This document shows, one piece after another, positions 16,462 through 24,465 of a stretch of DNA of 47,942 nt. Numbering within the stretch: position 1 is the first letter of the stretch; the number at the start of each line of letters is the position of its first letter. The DNA comes from JALUUH01 sp964636675 (GTDB lineage: Bacteria > Pseudomonadota > Gammaproteobacteria > S012-40), in NCBI GenBank assembly GCA_964636675.1, contig CAZWUO010000009.1:1-47942 (forward strand). Direction: 5' to 3'. Under the pieces are notes generated by a model that had not been told where the DNA came from, made no database searches, and saw nothing but the letters and a program-made list of their open reading frames with translations. Position numbers and translations under genes: made by a program.

Positions 16462-17739
16462 CTAAGTGCCATAAAAACAAGTGTCCCAATAACTGAATGC
16501 CACTTCTTTTGCCTTTTTATCACCGATTGTTAGTGTTTTTATAATTTCATCGGTATGCGCATTGATGATGGTTAATGTTCCTTCGCTAGGGTTGGGATTA
16601 AAAACTAACTCGTTAACACTATCAATACAGAGGAATGCGATTGATCGTCGACTGCAATCACCTTGACCTACTTTGATTTCTTTTAAGAGTTTTAATTCTG
16701 GAAGCGCCGTGGTGTCATAGACGTGTAACACATCAAAAACCAAATTTTCTTTTTGCATTCCTTTACCGGTTGCTGCTGTGGTGACATACATTTTTTTCCC
16801 GTCAGGGGAAAATCGATAGGTGCTGGGGTAGATGTCGGGTAAATCTAATATCGTTTCCATTTTTTCGGTAGCTAGGTCAAGCACACAGAGTCTTCCGAGT
16901 ACGTGTTCAGGGTTTGATTTTCGATCGGCTCCTTTGCCTACGAGATAACGTCCACAGGGGCTTAGTAATAAGTTACTACTGACTTTCATTTCTATGATGG
17001 ATTCGATTTCATGTGTATTTGGGTTGATAACGTTGATATTTGCATAGCCATTATTGAGACAATATATTTTCTCAGTTAAGGGAGAGTAAACCATGCCATG
17101 TGGAAAAGCATTATTAGGCATTTTTTTTGATTCGTTATTTTCCTTATCTGCCTGACATAGATTTAGCGTATCGATGAGTTCGAGAAATTGTGCGCTGGTT
17201 TTCTCATAGTTTAGAATGGACATGCTGCCATCGAGTAAGTTGCTTACAAAGACTTTTGCGATACTGTTTTCAGCTATTTTAGGAATGGGACAAACGACAT
17301 GATGTCCTCGACCGAGGCAAATAGTTTTTAATGCTTTTGGCATATCATCGGCGTTTGAGATTGCGATTACGGGTGCACTTTGCGCGTCACAATTTAAGGT
17401 GTCACAACCTGATGCTTTGTCTCCATCGATGGTTGCCCACATGATATTTTGTTGCTTGTCAGGATAATAATAAATACCAAAGGCATCAGCGGGTAGCATA
17501 TCTTCGATGCTAAGTTGCTTAGTTACAGCGTCCATCATAACGAGTTTATTGGTGTGTGTTGTATTGAGAAAAATAGGTCTGTGGTCGGGGTTTTGACCAG
17601 AAATCTCACCTAAGGGTATCGATTGACACTCTATAGCCCCGTTCTTACTGGATATAACACTGACGGCTGAGTGCTTGCCAAAGTCCTGAAAAAGAGTTGT
17701 TTTCCAGTTTTTTGCAGTGGTTAATGTTGTGCTGGTCAT
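16462..17739 (-). CDS. Beta-propeller (YVTN-like repeat) protein, cytoplasmic
   Basis: The 425-residue protein has repeated blade-like units such as LSPCGRYLVGKG, LCVLDLATEKMETILDLP, YRFSPDGKKMYVTTA and LTIINAHTDEIIKTLTIG, typical of YVTN-type seven-bladed propellers. No signal peptide is visible, which is unusual for this class. It contains several cysteines (two in GCDTLNCD, and the C-terminal DTCFYGT). AAAGGA lies 6 nt before the ATG. It follows the CHASE2 cyclase on the same strand with a 92-bp gap, so it may be co-transcribed. The function is unknown; it could be a binding or scaffold protein. Confidence 0.72.
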   Translation of the reverse strand: MTSTTLTTAKNWKTTLFQDFGKHSAVSVISSKNGAIECQSIPLGEISGQNPDHRPIFLNTTHTNKLVMMDAVTKQLSIEDMLPADAFGIYYYPDKQQNIMWATIDGDKASGCDTLNCDAQSAPVIAISNADDMPKALKTICLGRGHHVVCPIPKIAENSIAKVFVSNLLDGSMSILNYEKTSAQFLELIDTLNLCQADKENNESKKMPNNAFPHGMVYSPLTEKIYCLNNGYANINVINPNTHEIESIIEMKVSSNLLLSPCGRYLVGKGADRKSNPEHVLGRLCVLDLATEKMETILDLPDIYPSTYRFSPDGKKMYVTTAATGKGMQKENLVFDVLHVYDTTALPELKLLKEIKVGQGDCSRRSIAFLCIDSVNELVFNPNPSEGTLTIINAHTDEIIKTLTIGDKKAKEVAFSYWDTCFYGT

Positions 17740-17831
17740 TTGTTGTCCTTTCTGATGTGTTTTACGAGCTATGGTAAATCATTCTATGGGAGAAGCATAT
17801 TGTTCTAGGGGTTGTTGATTTGCATAATGTT

Positions 17832-19976
17832 CTATTTGTCCGCCGCAATATAAACACCTGCCCAGTCATCCGCAGGTGCGCGAGTGTTAAATGCAATGCA
17901 GCGATCCAGAAAAATCTTAGTCGGGGCATCTTGTGGGGCTTGTGCATAGAGCGATTGGAATATCTTTTCAGCGGAATTAAAGTCGGAATTGAAATAGTAC
18001 TCAAGCGCAGTTTCAAACTCAGCAATAAATAGTTTGTTAGCACTATTTGTCGCCAATAGAACTTCATAAATAGTGATAGGAATGTTTTTTCCTTTCACTT
18101 TTATTCTATCGAGTTTTCGACACAAGATGGTGTCTGAAATTTGCTTAAACGTGGCTTCAGAAATAATGATACTGACACCATATAATTTGGTGATACTTTC
18201 TAGTCTTGCTGCAAGATTGACGGCATCCCCCATCGCTGTGTAATCAAAACGTTTTCTGCTTCCCATATTACCGACAACTGCCGATCCAGTATTGATACCT
18301 ATTCCGATGGTTAATTCTATATTGTATTGGGTCTTAAATTCTGCGTTTAATTTTTTGAGTTTATGCATCATTTCAATCGCAGATTTTACCGCGAGTTTTG
18401 GATGCTTGGGTAAATCAATGGGCGCGTTATACAAAGCCATGATGGCATCACCGATGTATTTATCGAGAGTGCCTTGATGAAACATAATCGTGTCGGTCAT
18501 CGGTTCTAGATAGCGATTCACTAGGCTCACTAAATCATTGGGGTCTAGGGTTTCTGATAGGGTGGTGAAATTTCTTATATCTGAAAATAAAACCGAAATA
18601 TCTTTTTTTTCACCCGTTAATGTGAGTTGCTCGGGGTTCTTAATCAATTGTTCAACAAGGTTGCTTGAGACGTAGTTTGCAAATGCATTTTTCAAAAATC
18701 GCGTATAACGTTGCGAGACTAATATATAATATGCCTGATAAAATAGAAAGCCTAAAAATGCTGCGATTAATGGATAAGCAAAGCTTATTAAAATGCCTTT
18801 ATGCGCAACCATCCAGTAAAAAAAAGACCATAAAGTGAATACCATAAAAAAGACGACAAAGCTTTGCAATATGGGTTTTTGCAGTCTAGCTACGGCAAAG
18901 ACGAGGAGAAAGGGTAATAGGCTAATCAATGCAACATTGATTAATACCGTTTGGCCGTCACTGATGAGGTGGTAGTTTTGCAGTATATTTGCAGCCACCG
19001 TAGCGTGTAGGGCGACACCTGGATAAACGGGATCAATCGGCGTTGGCCTAACGTCTGCGACGCCTAATTCTGTGACGCCTATAAAAACTAATTTGTCTTG
19101 GATTTGTAGCGGGGAAATTTTATTGCTTAAAACATCAATAGCGGAAATTATTTTAATGCTATCTTTTAGGCTATAATAATTTAGTGCAAGGCGACCGGCG
19201 CGATCAACCGGAATATCAATCGCACCGATACTGAGTTTAGTCAAGCCTTCATCGCTGAATTTGAGTTCGATGGTTTCTTCCATAAACTCTGCAAGGGCTA
19301 ATATCGGCAACGAAGGGTAGTAGTTTTGTTGGTAATCAATAATCGTGGGTGAATAACGAAAAAGACCATCGGGTTCGGGAATGAAATTAAAAAAGCCTTG
19401 CCCATACATATGCCTGGAAAAATTTGCTTTTGAAAGTTCGACATAATTGAAGTAGGGGATAGATTCAATAAAGTGAGCGGATTGGTGAACCAAAGAGATT
19501 TGGTTATTGCGTAATATATCAAGAGATTGTGCGTCTGGTGGAAAGGTTTGTTCATCTCTAAAAAAATAACCACCAATGACTGGAGATCCGGGTGATCGCA
19601 ATGCTTCTATCAGAAATTTGTCTTCATGAGGAGAGTCTGCAACCAAGTAAACGATGTCTAGGGCAATGACACCGGCATCAAGTTGTTTGATTTTTTTTAT
19701 TAACGCAGCTTGAGCAGATCTTGACCAGGGCCATCGTCCTTGCTCTTTAATGCTTTTTTCATCAATCGCGATAATCACGATTTCTTTTGGCGGGGAAGGT
19801 GTGTCACGAAAGGAAAAGACGACGTCGCGGCTTCTTTCGTCCAATTGGTCAAGTAATGCTGGGTGGTACCAATAAACGAATAAGCTCGTTGAGGATGCAC
19901 ACAAGGCAAAAATAATAGAAAGAGTTTTCCAGCGCAGTGTATTTTGTTTAATCAACACAGTAGTATATCGATTCAT
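17832..19976 (-). CDS. CHASE2-domain class III adenylate cyclase
   Basis: The protein has an N-terminal membrane helix and a periplasmic CHASE2 sensor domain (about residues 35-330, with VIIAIDEKSIKEQGRWPWSR and DKLVFIGVTELGVADVRPTP). Three further membrane helices follow (about 345-430), then a class III cyclase domain (about 455-635). Metal-binding aspartates are seen in VLFSDIRNFT and in DKYIGDAIMA. The substrate-site Lys of LDKYIGD and the segment YTAMGDAVNLAARLE favour ATP, so cAMP is the likely product. A TPR-like helical tail (about 645-700) follows. At 714 residues the layout is standard for CHASE2 cyclases. The ligand is not predictable from the sequence. Confidence 0.93.
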   Translation of the reverse strand: MNRYTTVLIKQNTLRWKTLSIIFALCASSTSLFVYWYHPALLDQLDERSRDVVFSFRDTPSPPKEIVIIAIDEKSIKEQGRWPWSRSAQAALIKKIKQLDAGVIALDIVYLVADSPHEDKFLIEALRSPGSPVIGGYFFRDEQTFPPDAQSLDILRNNQISLVHQSAHFIESIPYFNYVELSKANFSRHMYGQGFFNFIPEPDGLFRYSPTIIDYQQNYYPSLPILALAEFMEETIELKFSDEGLTKLSIGAIDIPVDRAGRLALNYYSLKDSIKIISAIDVLSNKISPLQIQDKLVFIGVTELGVADVRPTPIDPVYPGVALHATVAANILQNYHLISDGQTVLINVALISLLPFLLVFAVARLQKPILQSFVVFFMVFTLWSFFYWMVAHKGILISFAYPLIAAFLGFLFYQAYYILVSQRYTRFLKNAFANYVSSNLVEQLIKNPEQLTLTGEKKDISVLFSDIRNFTTLSETLDPNDLVSLVNRYLEPMTDTIMFHQGTLDKYIGDAIMALYNAPIDLPKHPKLAVKSAIEMMHKLKKLNAEFKTQYNIELTIGIGINTGSAVVGNMGSRKRFDYTAMGDAVNLAARLESITKLYGVSIIISEATFKQISDTILCRKLDRIKVKGKNIPITIYEVLLATNSANKLFIAEFETALEYYFNSDFNSAEKIFQSLYAQAPQDAPTKIFLDRCIAFNTRAPADDWAGVYIAADK

Positions 19977-20182
19977 GAATTAATTAGAGCGTTACTTAAG
20001 TCTAACGTGGGGTGTTAATCCTTGTCTAGCGACCTGCTACAGATATTGCGTTATGTTGTTGTTTGGGATGTTGATGATAAACGCATGCCATTTTATAATG
20101 ATAAGGAATAAGACATTAATACGTGTGCATTTCTTAGCTTCCGATCTTCGAACTATTATATAAATTTAAGGTGATTAGGTGT

Positions 20183-20926
20183 ATGACAAATATTTCTATT
20201 GAACTGGTACCTAGAACACTGGCAACTCTAGAGCAAGAAATGCAAGCGATAAATACGCATTTTCCACAAATTAATACGATTAATATACCTGATTTACTGA
20301 GATTTGATGTGCGCAGCTGGGATGCTTGTATTCGTGGTAAGCGTTGTTTTAGCACAGCGATACCGCATATTCGATCAATGGATTTTGATTTAAGCAAACC
20401 CTTTGAGCTTGGGAAGGTATTGCTTGCTGAGAATTTAGATACCGTGCTGTTAGTGACTGGTGATATTCCGCAAGATATGTCAAAGCGTGTTTATAATACA
20501 GCTTGTCTTGATTTTATACGCTTTTTTAAACGCAAATATCCGGCGACAAAGGTTTATGCCAGCATTGATTCTTACCGTTCGGGTGTTAAGCAGGAATTGA
20601 ATTATGTTAAGCAAAAGCTTGATGCGGGTGCAGATGGTTTTTTTACCCAGCCATTTTTCGATATGCGCATGCTTGAAATCTATTATGATCAGCTGAGTGA
20701 TTGTGATGTGTATTGGGGGGTCAGTCCCGTATTAACCGAGGGTAGCAAAAACTATTGGGAGGCGAAAAATAACGTCGTTTTTCCAAAAGATTTTACTCCT
20801 GACATGGAATGGAATACGCAATTTGGAAAAGATGTTTTAGCATTTGCACAGGCAAATAATCAAAACGTTTATTATATGCCGATCCGTGCAGACGTTATTG
20901 ATTATCTACGTGGAGTTTTAACTTAA
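20183..20926 (+). CDS. Short methylenetetrahydrofolate reductase-like protein
   Basis: MTHFR-family motifs are visible: a Glu in ISIELVPRT that aligns with the catalytic Glu of MetF (FEFFPPRT), LLVTGDIP, KLDAGADGFFTQPFFD and GVSPVL. The fold should be the FAD-binding TIM barrel that reduces methylene-THF to methyl-THF. At 247 residues it is shorter than MetF (about 290), and the AxYPExH loop is altered (SIDSYRSG). It is therefore either a divergent MetF or a related C1 enzyme with another substrate. The ATG at 20183 has AAGGTG about 10 nt upstream and is preferred to the GTG at 20171. It stands alone, divergent from the cyclase. Confidence 0.78.
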   Translation: MTNISIELVPRTLATLEQEMQAINTHFPQINTINIPDLLRFDVRSWDACIRGKRCFSTAIPHIRSMDFDLSKPFELGKVLLAENLDTVLLVTGDIPQDMSKRVYNTACLDFIRFFKRKYPATKVYASIDSYRSGVKQELNYVKQKLDAGADGFFTQPFFDMRMLEIYYDQLSDCDVYWGVSPVLTEGSKNYWEAKNNVVFPKDFTPDMEWNTQFGKDVLAFAQANNQNVYYMPIRADVIDYLRGVLT

Positions 20927-21596
20927 GTTGAGTATGTTATAAATGTATTCATTTGAATGGTTTTGATTTCGTTGGGCTTACGTCAGGTTCGCCAATGTCC
21001 GCGTGTCCTCTAGGCTTAGACATACGGAAAATTTTCTGTTCTGTTGCGTAATGAAGTAGCCAAGCCGAACAATGAATCGCTGGAATCCTTGGCTACCATT
21101 ACTTCATAAATTTGTGTTTGATCAAGTGGTGAGATTAAAGCGTATGCTGTTAGTTTGATAAATATCACTAACGTCCTGCAGCTGTGCTTGAAGTTCGGGC
21201 GAATTTTTATAAATTAAGCGAAATTTTTTGCCTCTGAGAGCGAGTGTTAGTCAAAGTCGACCTCTAACTACACTCTATGCAGTAATCGTCATTCTTTATT
21301 CAAGGAATTTTAAAATTTCCGTTCCGGCTCATACCTCTGATGATGAGACCTTTATAGGCTCCGCTCTTAATTGGAAGAGGGTGTTTACCAGGGCATTTTT
21401 TATGGTCGCAATAAAGCCTAAATTTCCAGGGGTATATAGTTAATATTGGCAGTTTGCCGAATTTATTGATTATTTTGTTAATGCCGCAAATATGTTGTCG
21501 AAACTTTTTACACTATTCCTTGGCATCGCAAGAAAACTGGTTAAATATAATTAAAAAACAAATAGTTATGGGTATGGCATAAAAAAAGCATTCTGT

Positions 21597-21658
21597 TTAT
21601 TGTTGATTTTTTTGTGGGTTTTCGAGAGAATACCCACAAGAAATGAAAAAATCAATAA
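21597..21658 (+). repeat. Extended A/T-rich hairpin upstream of PEP-CTERM gene
   Basis: The inner stem TTGTGGGT (21612-21619) pairs with ACCCACAA (21632-21639), and TTATTG at the outer left pairs with CAATAA at the outer right. A-rich and T-rich runs between them can pair partly. It has no terminal T-run, so it is not a clear terminator. It may be leader RNA structure if transcription starts near 21601. Confidence 0.5.
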
Positions 21659-21708
21659 CTAGGCAATCAAAAATATTTCATAACATATTAATTTAATAAG
21701 TATTTTTT

Positions 21709-21723
21709 AGAATTTAGATTGCA
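21709..21723 (+). promoter_or_regulatory. Candidate sigma-54-type promoter for the 21755 gene
   Basis: A perfect -12 box TTGCA ends at 21723, with AG (consensus GG) exactly 10 nt before its GC. An alternative with correct GG-N10-GC spacing is TGGCA at 21575-21579 and GCA at 21588-21590. Which one is used, if either, cannot be decided here. Confidence 0.35.
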
Positions 21724-21754
21724 AGTTCACTAAAGTAGTTATGGAGATGAATTA

Positions 21755-22291
21755 ATGAAAAGTTTTACTCGATGGGCAAGCTTGTTGTTGCTCGTTATTG
21801 GAAGTAGCTCGGTCATGGCTATACCCATTTCCGGTAACATTGCGTTTGTGGGTATATCGAATGTTGCGGGTACCAATGTTAGCTTCAACGATGTCACTGT
21901 GATGACGGCTGATGGAAACTTTGCCACTGATGGTGTCGCATTCGGTGATGTAGTGATTTTCACTGATTTTGATTATGCCACAAATCCGTTTGTAGAGATT
22001 ACTCCTCTGTGGACAACAGGTGATTTTTCGTTCAATTTGGAATCTATTACCATAGGTCCCACAGGGCCAGGTGTGGCTTTGGCATTGTCCGGCAAAAGTA
22101 CCTTGATACACGCAGGTTACGATGATGCGACTTACAGCTGGGCGTATAGCGGCAATTCCTTCTTTGGTGGTACGTTGCAGGTGTTTTCTTCTGTTGCCTC
22201 CGCACCGGTTCCAGAGCCAGGCTCACTGGCATTATTGGGTTTGGGGCTGATTGGATTAGCGGTTAGGGGATATGGGCGACGTCGCCGGTAA
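21755..22291 (+). CDS. PEP-CTERM sorted secreted protein (178 aa)
   Basis: The signal peptide covers about residues 1-22 (ASLLLLVIGSSSVMA). A small beta-rich domain with no recognised motif follows. The end is a textbook PEP-CTERM signal: VPEPGSLALLGLGLIGLAV followed by the basic cluster RGYGRRRR. Exosortase cleaves and attaches such proteins during export in bacteria that make extracellular polysaccharide. No exosortase gene is in the window. A GGAGA ribosome site precedes the ATG, and a strong terminator follows at 22313. The function of the body is unknown. Confidence 0.88.
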   Translation: MKSFTRWASLLLLVIGSSSVMAIPISGNIAFVGISNVAGTNVSFNDVTVMTADGNFATDGVAFGDVVIFTDFDYATNPFVEITPLWTTGDFSFNLESITIGPTGPGVALALSGKSTLIHAGYDDATYSWAYSGNSFFGGTLQVFSSVASAPVPEPGSLALLGLGLIGLAVRGYGRRRR

Positions 22292-22312
22292 GTCTGAAGA
22301 TTTAGTTTATAC

Positions 22313-22341
22313 AAAAAACCCGTTTTTGACGGGTTTTTTTT
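22313..22341 (+). terminator. Bidirectional rho-independent terminator
   Basis: The stem AACCCGT / ACGGGTT encloses TTTTG, followed by a run of T and preceded by a run of A. It can therefore end both the PEP-CTERM transcript (+) and the mtgA transcript (-), whose stop codon is about 120 bp away. Confidence 0.85.
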
Positions 22342-22458
22342 GTCGCGATCTTATCCAAAGATCTTGCAGTTGTGAGTAGCGCTGTGAACCTGATTGAAAC
22401 GATACTCAAACGCGCACTCGTCGTTTTGCACGCTGATACAAGATGATGAATTCCTGCT

Positions 22459-23220
22459 TTACATACCCATATTGCGCTTTATTTTATTGCGTTTTTTGAT
22501 AAAAAACTTTGTGCGCGTTTTAGGATTGTGTTTAACCGGCGCGGGTAATGTCGCGGCCAGTTCAATGGCTTGTATGGTTGACAATTTCGCCGCAGTTTTT
22601 CCCCAATAACGCTGGGCGGCGGCTTCAATTCCATATATTCCTTTACCAAATTCTGCAATATTGAGATATATTTCTAAAATACGTTTTTTGCTTAAATTAC
22701 GTTCCATTGAAACGGTGAGCAGATACTCATGCCATTTACGTAAAGGATTTTTCGAGCCGCTTAAAAATAAATTCTTTATTGTTTGTTGCGATATTGTGCT
22801 TGCGCCATAGACCATACTTTTTTTGTTCCAGTTATATTCCATCGCCGTTTTCAGTGCATCGGTATCGACGCCTTTATGTTGAAAGAAACGCGAGTCTTCA
22901 GCAGCTAATACAGCGTTCATCATATATTTAGGGATGTCGTCGGCAGCAATAGTTGTCCAGCGTAGCGCAGGTAAATTATGGTTTTGTGCGGCGGTTCGTT
23001 GATAGTTCTCAATGAAACGCGACATGGGGATAGGCCCGTCGGTATACCATTTCCAATCAGGCCAGATACCAATGAGATAACCGATATCGATTAACATAAC
23101 GACGAATACAAGTCTAAAAAACCAGGTTAATGAGTTCGCGGTTTTAGGAAATTTTTTAACGAATTTTTGGATAAGTGCTCGAACAGTTGATTTTTTTCCT
23201 TTTCGACTTTTGGTGACCAT
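22459..23220 (-). CDS. mtgA: Monofunctional peptidoglycan glycosyltransferase MtgA
   Basis: MtgA polymerises lipid II into glycan strands at the outer face of the inner membrane. The 253-residue protein has one N-terminal membrane helix after a very basic start (KSRKGKKS), then the glycosyltransferase family 51 motifs in order: AAEDSRFFQHKGVD with the catalytic Glu, GASTISQQTIKNLFL, the KW..E..L segment with ERNLSKKRILEIYLN, and FGKGIYGIEAAAQRYWGK. Length and order are normal. No transpeptidase domain is present, which separates it from class A PBPs. Confidence 0.96.
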   Translation of the reverse strand: MVTKSRKGKKSTVRALIQKFVKKFPKTANSLTWFFRLVFVVMLIDIGYLIGIWPDWKWYTDGPIPMSRFIENYQRTAAQNHNLPALRWTTIAADDIPKYMMNAVLAAEDSRFFQHKGVDTDALKTAMEYNWNKKSMVYGASTISQQTIKNLFLSGSKNPLRKWHEYLLTVSMERNLSKKRILEIYLNIAEFGKGIYGIEAAAQRYWGKTAAKLSTIQAIELAATLPAPVKHNPKTRTKFFIKKRNKIKRNMGM

Positions 23221-23266
23221 TAAATTCCTTGGTTATATTATCCTAGAATCATTTGTTTTCTAATCA

Positions 23267-23312
23267 ATCGCTTAACGATACCTCATCGCGGCCAATTGGG
23301 AATGTCTAGGCT
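23267..23312 (-). repeat. Decayed end of the CCTAGATTCCGCAGTTG repeat family
   Basis: CGCTTAACGATACCTCAT, followed by a degenerate GGCCAATTGGGAATGTCTAGG, is the reverse complement of the left end of the elements at 25925 and 37042, with several substitutions. The other end of the element is not recognisable. The rest of the 469-bp gap 23221-23689 holds no gene or RNA that I can identify. Confidence 0.55.
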
Positions 23313-23689
23313 TGTAGTGCAAACCCACCCAGCACTTCTCTGTGGCTGTTCTGGGTCAATGCAAGCCCTAGTCCGCAGGGTAAAGTTTACTAGAGATCAA
23401 TATCGATCCCGTGAATCAGCCACTTTAAGGTACTTCGCTAGCGGGTAGCTAATGTCTGCCCATACGCGATGCACGGACTACGCAAGCTTGGCAATGATTG
23501 CTGACACTGTTTGTTAACTTCCAGGTTCCCATGTTCGGAGGACACCTTACCTTAGCGAAAGTCAGTGGCAACGCCGTCGCAGGATATTAAAGCAGTTCCC
23601 GGTTTTTTTACAGGTCTTTCAGACTAGATGTTCATACTTTTTTGCTAAGGTGTATTTTCTAGCATGGATTGCTGCAATCATTCCTTGAG

Positions 23690-24088
23690 CTATTGCTTAG
23701 GACAGGGATATCGATCCAGCAACATTTTATAAATAATTAATTGGGCCGTTTCATTCTCTAGTTTCTGATGACGATCGACATAACTAATTAACATTTTTAC
23801 TAATTGTTGTGCATGAAGTCCTTCAGGCGTACATATGAAATTTTGTTTTATCGCTTTTTGTTGTACTAACATCGCGCCAATTAAGTTGATGCCAGCAACT
23901 ACCCCTCCAATATATCCGCCACAAGTTCCTACATTTAAAAAACGTTTAACGGCTGCTTGTTTTGATTCAGCTTCGGGCAGTTGTTCTAGTGCAACTTTAC
24001 ATTTTCCCACTAGATCTGCCGAAGTTAAAGCGTAGGCATTTGATTGGATGACAAATAACCATAGTAATAATATAAGTATTTGCTTCAT
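23690..24088 (-). CDS. Small secreted Rap1a/Tai-like protein (132 aa)
   Basis: A signal peptide (about residues 1-20, ending SNAYA) is followed by a helical domain with the pattern of the Rap1a/Tai immunity family: GTCGGYIGGVVAGIN, NFICTPEGLHAQQLVKMLISYV and a C-terminal RYPCP. Four cysteines (Cys in GKCK, GTCGG, FICTP, YPCP) could form two disulfides in the periplasm. Members protect against type VI amidase toxins such as Tae4, but many are unlinked to effectors. No effector or T6SS gene is adjacent here, so an immunity role is only a possibility. The 40-bp tandem repeat 58 bp upstream may affect its expression. Confidence 0.72.
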   Translation of the reverse strand: MKQILILLLWLFVIQSNAYALTSADLVGKCKVALEQLPEAESKQAAVKRFLNVGTCGGYIGGVVAGINLIGAMLVQQKAIKQNFICTPEGLHAQQLVKMLISYVDRHQKLENETAQLIIYKMLLDRYPCPKQ

Positions 24089-24145
24089 CTTTGCGCAAGC
24101 CTCTTTGAAATCTAAATTTTATCTATACAGATTATCGACACTACC

Positions 24146-24185
24146 CATAAAAACATAAAAACATAAAAACATAAAAACATAAAAA
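24146..24185 (+). repeat. Short tandem repeat, CATAAAAA x5
   Basis: Five perfect copies of the 8-bp unit CATAAAAA. It lies in the divergent gap between the Rap1a-like gene (start 24088, minus) and the nidogen-like PEP-CTERM gene (start 24466, plus). Perfect repeats of this size are prone to slippage and could change promoter spacing. Confidence 0.95.
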
Positions 24186-24406
24186 CCACTTACCACTCGT
24201 CATTGATGAATGCCCGCTTAATGCCTGAAAATCACTTATTATGCTGCAACAATCCATCTTCATGTTTACATCTCAACTCAAGTACCAGCTAATTTTTTAG
24301 CTAAGTACATTCAGCTAGGCAAACTATGTCGAAATATTTTACAAAAGAGTTGTTTTAATTATGTGGCAAATATTTAACCAGCTGATAGGTGTGAATATTT
24401 AATATT

Positions 24407-24423
24407 TGGTTCAATAATTGCTA
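24407..24423 (+). promoter_or_regulatory. Candidate sigma-54-type promoter for the nidogen-like PEP-CTERM gene
   Basis: TGG (GG at 24408-24409), then exactly 10 nt, then GC at 24420-24421 within a perfect TTGCT -12 box. Transcription would start near 24433, about 33 nt before the TTG start codon. The -24 box reads TGGTTC instead of TGGCAC. In known PEP-CTERM systems the PrsR activator acts with sigma-54, which makes the site plausible. Confidence 0.5.
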
Positions 24424-24465
24424 TCTGTATAAAATACGTACTTTGGAAATAGAAGGAGATGAACA

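Larger units (their letters stand above)
20927..21754 (+). other. 828-bp gap without a convincing gene
   Basis: It holds an imperfect hairpin at 21047-21104 (GTAATG..TAGCCAAG against its complement), an A+T-rich hairpin at 21597-21658 and GG-N10-GC promoter candidates for the PEP-CTERM gene. The one moderate open frame (21228-21443) has no ribosome site and no recognisable product. I see no decayed gene that I can name. Confidence 0.5.

Noticed and set aside
21228..21443. 71-codon open frame in the long gap before the PEP-CTERM gene
   Set aside because: No ribosome site, no recognisable motif and no sign of a longer decayed gene around it.
24361..24400. GTGGCAAATATTT as a sigma-54 -24 box for the nidogen-like gene
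   Set aside because: No GC lies 10 nt after the GG; the site at 24407-24423 has correct spacing.
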